Shown here one piece after another: positions 1 through 5,899 of a stretch of DNA of 7,020 nt. This DNA is from Promethearchaeota archaeon (GTDB taxonomy: Archaea > Asgardarchaeota > Lokiarchaeia > Sigynarchaeales > SOKP01). The stretch's first letter is position 1. Each line of letters starts with the position of its first letter. Location of the stretch: the NCBI GenBank assembly GCA_019058515.1, contig JAHPYY010000146.1:1-7020 (forward strand). The letters run 5' to 3'. A program made the translations under genes and the position numbers. The notes beneath the pieces were generated by a model. It saw only the letters and a program-made list of their open reading frames with translations, did not search any database and was not told the DNA's origin.

Positions 1-705
<705 letters not shown>

Positions 706-727
706 CATAGTATAATAGATTTTATTG

Positions 728-735
728 ATTTTAAA
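728..735 (-). promoter_or_regulatory. TATA box of the 16S rRNA promoter
   Basis: TTTAAAAT on the minus strand has A-rich sequence just upstream. Transcription would be expected about 25 nt downstream, near 702-707, giving a leader of about 175 nt before the mature 16S. The same octamer sits at a leaderless distance before the small gene starting at 3505, which supports it as a TATA element in this genome. A second AT-rich stretch (TATTATACTA, around 708-718) is an alternative. Confidence 0.5.
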
Positions 736-760
736 TTTTTTCATTTTAAAAATCTCGGAG

Positions 761-768
761 TTTATAAA
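761..768 (+). promoter_or_regulatory. TATA box of the Roadblock/GTPase operon
   Basis: TTTATAAA lies about 53 nt upstream of the ATG at 818. Initiation would be near 788-792, leaving a ~28-nt 5' UTR with a purine-rich GGAAGAG stretch before the ATG. It is back-to-back with the rRNA promoter, about 25 bp away. Confidence 0.5.
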
Positions 769-817
769 TTTCTACATAGAGTTTTCTTTACTAAAACAAA
801 CCACCTTGGAAGAGATA

Positions 818-1819
818 ATGGAGTTAAAAGAAAAAATTAAAATCCACCTAGATCAAATCAAAACATTAAAAGGAGTGGAAAATGTAGTATTAACTCAAAG
901 AGATGGTAATCCGATTCAGTCCACAGGAGTCTGGTTTTCGAAAGACGAGGTATTCAATGTTAGTACCGCAGCCAGTGCAATATATAATGTTGGGATTCAT
1001 ATGTATCCCGATGATTTAAAATACATCTTAATTGAAGGAAAGAAAGCAAAAATATTAATTGCACCCTTGACAAACACGCTACACCGTTCTCTAAATGAAA
1101 TTTTAAAAGATCAAGGTATTATTGATTGTAATCACGAATATTTCATAGCAATTACCGCCCATCCAAGCGTTAATTTAGGGGGAATCTTTTTACAGACTAA
1201 CGAATGTTTGAGAAAAATTAAGACTTCCTTAATTGCTTCAGGTGAATCGTTCAAACCACCACTAATTCAATATGATAACAACAATACTGAGAAAATTTTT
1301 GACGGATTTAATTTAAAAGAAGATACTGAATATGTGGTGAATTTAACCCCATTTTCGATCAGTTTTTCCGAAACTTTAGCCCAAGATCTCAAAAAAGTAT
1401 TAAGAGAAGCGTCACTATCGATAACTTCATTTGATTATGCATTTGTTTCTATTGAAGGAGGTTTTGTTGCATCAAAATTTATTAAAAGTGCAAATGCTCA
1501 AACCAAAACCTTAGATGATATCTCCGCAATGAGCTATTCTCTGTTTGAGACCGCAAATCGATGTGCGTGGTTATTAAAAAAGATGAAATCCGATCAAATC
1601 TTAATTGAATGCGATAATTCTTACCAATTTATAAATGGATTAGGAAAGGCGATATTTAGCACCAAAGTAGGAAAATCTCGCCAAAAATTGGGTTTATTGA
1701 GACTCTACTTACCACAATACTCTACAAAAGTTAACAAGATTCTAAACAAATCTCATGACATAGAGGACCAGTTTTTATTGGATCCTAAGAAGCTACTAGG
1801 AGAATTAATTATAAAATAA
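818..1819 (+). CDS. Tandem Roadblock/LC7 domain protein
   Basis: This 333-aa soluble protein appears to contain two Roadblock/LC7 folds. The first spans about residues 1-137: a helix, the LKGVENVVLTQRDGNPI strand pair typical of the family, a central ILIEGKKAKILIAPL hairpin, and a closing NLGGIFLQTNECLRKI strand-helix. The second spans about 185-310: FDYAFVSIEGGFVAS, then a long helix, DQILIECDN, and the characteristic GLLRLYLPQYSTKVNKIL end. Roadblock proteins are usually ~100-130 aa single domains that dimerise and bind or regulate small GTPases (MglB for MglA, LAMTOR for Rag), so this looks like a built-in pseudo-dimer. The ATG at 818 was chosen because the family similarity starts just after it. 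An in-frame TTG at 725 would add 31 hydrophobic residues and would lie upstream of the TATA box. It is the first gene of an operon, 12 bp from the next. Confidence 0.85.
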   Translation: MELKEKIKIHLDQIKTLKGVENVVLTQRDGNPIQSTGVWFSKDEVFNVSTAASAIYNVGIHMYPDDLKYILIEGKKAKILIAPLTNTLHRSLNEILKDQGIIDCNHEYFIAITAHPSVNLGGIFLQTNECLRKIKTSLIASGESFKPPLIQYDNNNTEKIFDGFNLKEDTEYVVNLTPFSISFSETLAQDLKKVLREASLSITSFDYAFVSIEGGFVASKFIKSANAQTKTLDDISAMSYSLFETANRCAWLLKKMKSDQILIECDNSYQFINGLGKAIFSTKVGKSRQKLGLLRLYLPQYSTKVNKILNKSHDIEDQFLLDPKKLLGELIIK

Positions 1820-1831
1820 ACGCGAAGTAAA

Positions 1832-2725
1832 ATGGATATATTTGAAAATTTCGAAAGATTAGGGAAGAAATCATCATCTATAATTCTATATTCCTTATTG
1901 AACAGAATTCCAATTATCGTAATAGGAGATGATGAAAATAACATTGACGATTTCCTGATTGAGTTAAGTAATTTAATCTTTTTTAGAAAAGAATCTGTTT
2001 TTTATACCGATTTTATTTCTTTTGAGGATTATATGGTATATATCCAAAACGAAGACGCTGATTATGGTTCAGAAAGGGTTCTAGTGCGGTGTCCCTGCGG
2101 TGTTTCAGACAAGTTTTTAGAAATCTTCAAGGAATTTAAATCTTGTCTAATTGGCGTGAAATTACTTACTAATGGAGATTTAAAATCAAATACCAGGAAA
2201 ATTGATGGTAAAGTCAATAATTATGTCCTTATTAGGATGTTTTCTGATGATATAGAACTGAAAACTAAAGGATTTAATGCAAAATCTTTAAATCTGGATT
2301 TTGAAGAAAGGATTATGCACCGTGTTTATGAGGGTACTGAAAAAGCTATTACCAGAATGATACGAGTTTTAAAAGAGAATACTAAAGCAGCGAATCTAAA
2401 CAAAGAGATTTTACAGGAGATTATGAATTTTAAAATAGAGAAAACTGAGATAAAAAGGAATTTTGTAAGATTAGAGTTTCAAGATTTTTACAATGGAGCT
2501 CAAAGAGCATTTTATATCCTTTCTAGAATGAGTTTATTGAATAGCCTCGATATTCCTACGGCAATTGGTGGTAAAACTTTATTAGACACAATTCATTACT
2601 CAATTGACAATATTGAGAGAATTTTATCATTTATTGATAACGAGTGGGGTTTAGATTTTTCAAATTTAATTAAAAATGGAAAAAACAGTTCGATAGGCGA
2701 AAAAATTCAATCTTTATGGGGTTAA
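1832..2725 (+). CDS. Uncharacterised protein between Roadblock and MglA-like genes
   Basis: I do not recognise this 297-aa protein with certainty. It has no signal peptide and no clear membrane segment. The N-terminal half looks alpha/beta. A hydrophobic strand at residues 26-32 (IPIIVIG) is followed by an acidic DDENNIDD segment where a nucleotide-binding loop would sit in a P-loop protein, but there is no GxxxxGK, so it is not an active P-loop NTPase. A CPC pair lies at 87-89, too few cysteines for an obvious metal site. The C-terminal half (about 160-285) is mostly helical and charged. It sits 12 bp after the Roadblock gene and 4 bp before the GTPase gene, so it is almost surely co-transcribed with them and is probably a partner or effector of that switch. 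That role is inferred from position only. Confidence 0.8.
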   Translation: MDIFENFERLGKKSSSIILYSLLNRIPIIVIGDDENNIDDFLIELSNLIFFRKESVFYTDFISFEDYMVYIQNEDADYGSERVLVRCPCGVSDKFLEIFKEFKSCLIGVKLLTNGDLKSNTRKIDGKVNNYVLIRMFSDDIELKTKGFNAKSLNLDFEERIMHRVYEGTEKAITRMIRVLKENTKAANLNKEILQEIMNFKIEKTEIKRNFVRLEFQDFYNGAQRAFYILSRMSLLNSLDIPTAIGGKTLLDTIHYSIDNIERILSFIDNEWGLDFSNLIKNGKNSSIGEKIQSLWG

Positions 2726-2729
2726 CTCT

Positions 2730-3323
2730 ATGATATTTGATTATAAAAACAAAGAGGTTCAAATTAAAATTGTGTATTATGGTCCTGCGATGTCAGGAAA
2801 GACAACCTCGATTAAACATCTTTTTTCTCACTTTGAAAGAAAAGAAGAATTAATATCAATAGACAATACTGTTGGAAGAACGCTATTTTTTGATTTTGGT
2901 GTACTCAAATTTCAAGGTTCTAATTGGTCTTGTAAATTTCTGGTGTATTCATCAACTGGTCAAGATTTCTACTCTAGTACTCGTCCAGCTACTTTAAATG
3001 GTGCAGATGGGTTAATTTTTGTTCTTGACTCTCAAATCAAAAACACTCAACATAATTTGAGATCTTGGAAAGAACTGGTGGAAATATTCGGCAAAGAATT
3101 CTATCATATTCCAATAGTAATTTGTCTAAATAAGTACGACTTAAACGGTATAGGTAAAATTCAGGAAAACGATTTTAGGAACATGATAGATTATAATAAA
3201 TTTCTAAAATTGAAAATTAATAAAACAATTGCCATTGAGGGAGTAGGTGTTATTAATTCCTTTTTTGATTTAGTAAAATTAATTTTCCCTCAAATTAATT
3301 TAAAATACGAGATGATAAGCTAG
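2730..3323 (+). CDS. MglA-like small GTPase
   Basis: This 197-aa protein is a single G domain. The P-loop GPAMSGKT is at residues 18-25. The switch I region includes GRT (49-51). Switch II is STGQDF (75-80), and G4 NKYD is at 134-137. A degenerate G5 (AIEGVGV) lies near 168-174. The STGQ motif, in place of the DxxGQ of Ras/Arf proteins, recalls the TVPGQ of bacterial MglA, as does the DSQ (100-102) after the switch II helix. MglA-type GTPases set cell polarity or assemble on membranes and are controlled by Roadblock proteins. The Roadblock gene two positions upstream in the same operon supports that pairing. There is no C-terminal cysteine for prenylation. The TAG stop overlaps the stop of the opposite-strand gene. 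Nucleotide binding looks intact; how it hydrolyses GTP is uncertain. Confidence 0.88.
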   Translation: MIFDYKNKEVQIKIVYYGPAMSGKTTSIKHLFSHFERKEELISIDNTVGRTLFFDFGVLKFQGSNWSCKFLVYSSTGQDFYSSTRPATLNGADGLIFVLDSQIKNTQHNLRSWKELVEIFGKEFYHIPIVICLNKYDLNGIGKIQENDFRNMIDYNKFLKLKINKTIAIEGVGVINSFFDLVKLIFPQINLKYEMIS

Positions 3324-3505
3324 GATTTATATAATTTTATATACATATTTTTTCCTATCCTACGTACGACACCTTCAATGTAAAGTTGTTTTAGTAGATT
3401 TCTTGCTTTTCTTACTTCAATAGCATCAATCCCTAGTAAATCCATGAATTGAAATATCGAAAATTGATAAGGTAAGCCTTCCCTTACTTTTTTTGATAAA
3501 TTCAT
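3320..3505 (-). CDS. Small winged-helix-like protein
   Basis: This is a 61-aa basic protein. Its pattern fits a winged helix-turn-helix domain: a first helix (about 14-24, SIFQFMDLLGI), a recognition-type helix (28-44, EVRKARNLLKQLYIEG), then a wing hairpin (VVRRIGKNMYIKL). It is short, but a minimal DNA-binding domain would fit. A TATA box lies about 25 nt before the ATG, so the transcript would be leaderless, which supports it as a real gene. The stop TAG shares the CTAG tetramer with the stop of the convergent GTPase gene. Target and function are unknown. It could control the neighbouring GTPase genes, but nothing shows this directly. Confidence 0.65.
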   Translation of the reverse strand: MNLSKKVREGLPYQFSIFQFMDLLGIDAIEVRKARNLLKQLYIEGVVRRIGKNMYIKLYKS

Positions 3506-3529
3506 AGTAAAAATTCATTTGTATTAATG

Positions 3530-3537
3530 ATTTTAAA
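3530..3537 (-). promoter_or_regulatory. TATA box of the 61-aa winged-helix gene
   Basis: TTTAAAAT on the minus strand has its centre about 28 nt from the A of the ATG at 3505. Expected initiation falls at or within a few bases of the ATG, indicating a leaderless mRNA. No Shine-Dalgarno sequence precedes the ATG. Confidence 0.5.
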
Positions 3538-3733
3538 GAATTATCTCTTATTTATTTTTTCTTTCCCGGTTTTTATAATTCTCATTATAACTATAATTTT
3601 TCATCCTATCAAAAGTCAAATTATTTTCGCTATATCATCGAAATTTTACAACCAGGGTCAAGAAAATTCGAATTAAACGCGTGTTTCATTTTAGAATAGA
3701 AATTATGTCTCTTAATAATACAATTTTCAGGTT

Positions 3734-4423
3734 TCAGATAAAATCTAGGTTTTGATTTGTGCTGTCGAATGTGTTTTCAATAGGAGCTTTTCCATTGCCG
3801 TAGATTTGGTATAATATTGTCCTTCTTGCACACTCAGAAAAACTTCGATATATATCTTTTTTTGAATTAAACAAGGCACATGTTTTATATATCAATGGAT
3901 TCCACGTATATAACTCGTGATTCGGCTCATGCCATAACTTCTCATCAATAAGTATTTGTTTAAAATCATCTGTGCTTATAACATCATTTAGATCTTGCTT
4001 ATTTAGCATGACTATAAGTGGGATTTCAGAAATTAGCTTACCACGCGCTACATTTTTTAATTCCTTTAAAGATTCGATGTTATCTTCAAAAAAATGGGTT
4101 TGAGAATCAACTGTGAATAGAACTCCGTCCGTGTCTTTGAAAATCTTTTTTCTTAAAGGAGAGAATCTACTTTGTCCGGCTATTGTGTAAACATGATAAT
4201 ATACTTTTCTTTGTTTCGTTGATTGAAAAACTCCTCTATCAAAGTAAAGCGTTGATCCACTCGCCATAGCGATTTTTGTTAAATTCCCAGTAGGTTCAAT
4301 ATCTTTTTTTTGATCCTTAGTCAATCGATATAATGTATCTACAGCAGTGGTTTTACCCGATCCAGCCATACCCCAATAGAGTATTTTTATATATACCTTA
4401 TGTTCAGATGTAAATCGAACCAT
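3734..4423 (-). CDS. Second MglA-like small GTPase, with C-terminal extension
   Basis: This 229-aa G-domain protein is a paralogue of the GTPase encoded at 2730-3323. Both have the P-loop at exactly residues 18-25 (here GMAGSGKT) after a similar strand (YIKILYW versus QIKIVYY). Switch II is TIAGQSRF (80-87), close to the MglA TVPGQ motif and again lacking the Asp of DxxG. DSQ is at 106-108, G4 NKQD at 141-144, and a G5-like TCAL at 181-184. The last ~40 residues (from about 190) form a helix and a polar tail (ending NLDFI) without a lipidation cysteine. It is a stand-alone gene with its own promoter, not in a Roadblock operon. It probably acts as a membrane- or cytoskeleton-associated switch; the partner is unknown. 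Confidence is high for a GTPase and moderate for the MglA-like subgroup. Confidence 0.88.
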   Translation of the reverse strand: MVRFTSEHKVYIKILYWGMAGSGKTTAVDTLYRLTKDQKKDIEPTGNLTKIAMASGSTLYFDRGVFQSTKQRKVYYHVYTIAGQSRFSPLRKKIFKDTDGVLFTVDSQTHFFEDNIESLKELKNVARGKLISEIPLIVMLNKQDLNDVISTDDFKQILIDEKLWHEPNHELYTWNPLIYKTCALFNSKKDIYRSFSECARRTILYQIYGNGKAPIENTFDSTNQNLDFI

Positions 4424-4453
4424 AGAATTCTCTTCTTTATGTAATATTAGTTG

Positions 4454-4468
4454 ATTTTAAAATTTCCT
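4454..4468 (-). promoter_or_regulatory. BRE/TATA promoter of the second MglA-like GTPase
   Basis: On the minus strand AGGAAATT runs directly into TTAAAAT, a purine-rich BRE followed by a TATA box. Initiation would be near 4430-4435, giving a very short 5' UTR of about 10 nt before the ATG at 4423. Confidence 0.55.
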
Positions 4469-4512
4469 TTGATCATTACTGCTTATAAAGCTTTACCAGA
4501 GATCTAATTTAG

Positions 4513-4538
4513 TAGTAATTAGAATTATATAATTACTA
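4513..4538. repeat. Nested inverted repeat upstream of the GTPase promoter
   Basis: TAGTAATTA (4513-4521) and TAATTACTA (4530-4538) are perfect 9-bp inverted arms around an 8-nt spacer. The perfect 12-bp palindrome AATTATATAATT (4523-4534) overlaps the spacer and right arm. The element lies about 50 bp upstream of the TATA box of the minus-strand GTPase gene. It could bind a dimeric regulator. In DNA this AT-rich, chance palindromes occur, so the role is uncertain. Confidence 0.4.
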
Positions 4539-4651
4539 TTAACTTTACAAATATTTATAAATTACTGGAAAATTCATTAAAATTGGAATAAAAATATATT
4601 AAATATTTACTCTTTTAAAAGCAATATCGAGTATACTTAAAATAACAAATT

Positions 4652-5167
4652 CTACTCAATTAAATTCTCAATCATAAAATTAAGAACTTCTTCTATGTTA
4701 TATCCAGTTTTAGAGGATATTTTAATGTAGTTTTTAACTTCTTCGTGTTCTTCCATATACTTTCTTAAAGTCTCATCGATGTATTTTTCATTCTCGGCGT
4801 CAACTATGTCATATTTTGTTCCAAGGATAATAATTGGAATAGTACCATACTTATCTATCTTCTCTTTCCACTCGGGGATTTCATCTAATGATGATATGCG
4901 CGAAAGATCAACCATAATAAACGCAGCTATGGAACCCTCTGCGAATGTAGTGAGAATATCCTTGAAATGGGATTGGCCCGCTAAGTCCCAAAAAATTAAG
5001 TTATAGTTTATTGTATTCCTTACGAACTTGTAAGAAAAGAACCCAAAACCCCTAGTTAGTTCGCTATTTGGATCATATTTATCATGTATTAATCTTGTTA
5101 AAAAACAGGTTTTTCCAACTCCCCCTTGTCCAGCAACGATGATTTTGCAATATTTAGTAGTTCCCAT
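4652..5167 (-). CDS. Ras-superfamily small GTPase with Rho/Spg1-type GTKYD motif
   Basis: This 171-aa protein is a compact Ras-like G domain. P-loop GQGGVGKT is at 13-20. The likely switch I threonine is Thr38. Switch II is WDLAGQ (60-65) with the catalytic Gln65 in place. DLSR follows at 87-90, G4 is GTKYD (116-120), and G5 is SSKTG (151-155). G4 has Thr in place of the usual Asn of NKxD. This is the form seen in Rho GTPases (TKLD) and, from memory, in fungal Spg1/Tem1 (GTKYD, with a similar DLSR...EW stretch; here DLSR then EW at 99-100). All residues needed for GTP binding and hydrolysis seem present. There is no C-terminal Cys, so it is not prenylated. It is a single gene, divergent from the winged-helix gene at 5435. 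Asgard genomes carry many such eukaryote-like GTPases; the cellular role of this one is unknown. Confidence 0.9.
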   Translation of the reverse strand: MGTTKYCKIIVAGQGGVGKTCFLTRLIHDKYDPNSELTRGFGFFSYKFVRNTINYNLIFWDLAGQSHFKDILTTFAEGSIAAFIMVDLSRISSLDEIPEWKEKIDKYGTIPIIILGTKYDIVDAENEKYIDETLRKYMEEHEEVKNYIKISSKTGYNIEEVLNFMIENLIE

Positions 5168-5192
5168 TTACTCAATCTATTTTGTTTTCCAC

Positions 5193-5201
5193 AATTAAAT
5201 A
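5193..5201 (-). promoter_or_regulatory. Possible TATA box of the Ras-like GTPase
   Basis: TATTTAATT on the minus strand is centred about 30 nt before the ATG at 5167, which would give an almost leaderless transcript. A second AT-rich candidate (CTAAATTAAAG, around 5203-5213) would give a slightly longer UTR. The surrounding DNA is very AT-rich, so the choice is weak. Confidence 0.35.
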
Positions 5202-5364
5202 GCTTTAATTTAGATACATATGAAAAAATACCCTCATAAAAAAAGAATTCTATTTGTTTTTTTCATTATTTTTTCTAATTTGAGTAATTAATCGGATCTA
5301 AAGTAATTTATATTCATTTCTCAAGTTCTAAACGTCTTATTTTATCGTATTTGATTAATAAGAA

Positions 5365-5374
5365 ATTTCGAAAT
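5365..5374. repeat. 10-bp palindrome upstream of the winged-helix promoter
   Basis: ATTTCGAAAT is a perfect palindrome about 30 bp upstream of the TATA box at 5406. It is a candidate operator, possibly for the regulator encoded downstream. This is inference from position. Confidence 0.3.
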
Positions 5375-5402
5375 ATACAAAATCATATATACGAATTAGA
5401 AA

Positions 5403-5416
5403 AAATTTATAAATTT
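5403..5416 (+). promoter_or_regulatory. TATA box inside a 14-bp palindrome
   Basis: AAATTTATAAATTT is perfectly self-complementary. Its core TTTATAAA (5406-5413) lies about 25 nt before the ATG at 5435, exactly where a TATA box for a leaderless transcript should be. A dimeric repressor bound here would block TBP, so autoregulation by the downstream winged-helix protein is plausible but not shown. Confidence 0.5.
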
Positions 5417-5434
5417 AGAAAATTAATCTTAATT

Positions 5435-5761
5435 ATGAATACCGACAAAATTATGAGTCTTGTTGATTTGCTACTCTTTTTAAATGAAAGTAAAGAAATT
5501 GATATGAGCAACCTTACATTGGAATTTTCAAAAAATTATCAAACTTTATATAAAATTATTAAAGACTTTATCGATGAAGGCTTAATCCAAAAAGAAAAAA
5601 AGGATAGATTGTTTTTAGGGGGATATAAATATAATTTTTCACTTTCAGATAAAGGTCAAAACTTCTTGAGAGAAATATACGTTAAAATTGGCACTAATTT
5701 TGATATATTTGAAAAATCATCAAAGAAAAAGAGAAGTTTATTTGGTTTTGGAAAAAGTTAG
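5435..5761 (+). CDS. Winged-helix DNA-binding protein
   Basis: This 108-aa protein has a winged helix-turn-helix over about residues 5-88. Its parts are helix 1 (IMSLVDLLLFLNES), helix 2 (MSNLTLEFS), the recognition helix (NYQTLYKIIKDFIDEGLIQ), then a wing (KDRLFLGGYKYNFSLS) ending in SDKGQNFL, the L/S-T/D-x-KG element common in MarR/PadR-type regulators. A basic tail (SKKKRSLFGFGKS) closes it. The ATG at 5435 was preferred over an in-frame TTG at 5351. A TATA box lies 25 nt before it, and the extra 28 residues have no similarity to the domain. Transcription would therefore be leaderless. It is divergent from the Ras-like GTPase gene and convergent with iorB. It is likely a local transcription regulator, and the target is unknown. 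Confidence 0.78.
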   Translation: MNTDKIMSLVDLLLFLNESKEIDMSNLTLEFSKNYQTLYKIIKDFIDEGLIQKEKKDRLFLGGYKYNFSLSDKGQNFLREIYVKIGTNFDIFEKSSKKKRSLFGFGKS

Positions 5762-5878
5762 AAAGTATATCTTAATTGTATTCATATAGAATTAGGATAA
5801 GTATTTTACAGAAAATTATAATCCTATTTAAATTAACTTAATATTTTGGGATTTAAAACTCTCTAATATCGAAGATAT

Positions 5879-5884
5879 AAAAAA
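5879..5884 (-). terminator. U-tract after iorB
   Basis: A run of six T on the minus strand (ATATTTTTTATATC) lies about 16 nt beyond the iorB stop, without a strong hairpin. Archaeal RNA polymerase terminates at such U-tracts. The region is AT-rich, so this is only suggestive. Confidence 0.35.
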
Positions 5885-5899
5885 TATGATCTACGCTAT

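Noticed and set aside
725..817. In-frame TTG extension of the Roadblock protein
   Set aside because: It adds 31 residues with no family similarity, has no ribosome binding site, and begins upstream of the operon's TATA box.
1753..1944. Open reading frame on the minus strand opposite the Roadblock/unknown gene junction
   Set aside because: It overlaps two well-supported genes in antisense, is low in complexity and shows no domain pattern.
3506..3733. Possible small gene or RNA in the spacer between the winged-helix gene and the second MglA-like GTPase
   Set aside because: Only the promoter of the 61-aa gene is recognisable. The rest is AT-rich with one weak AAAC/GTTT hairpin and no coding pattern.
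4779..5006. Plus-strand open frame opposite the Ras-like GTPase
   Set aside because: Antisense shadow of a gene with complete G motifs; its own protein has no recognisable pattern.
5168..5287. Inverted pair TTACTCAA (5168-5175) / TTGAGTAA (5280-5287)
   Set aside because: Eight-bp arms over 100 bp apart in very AT-rich DNA are expected by chance, and no function is suggested by position.
5351..5434. In-frame TTG extension of the winged-helix protein
   Set aside because: The segment contains the palindromic TATA box placed 25 nt before the ATG at 5435, so it is promoter DNA rather than coding.
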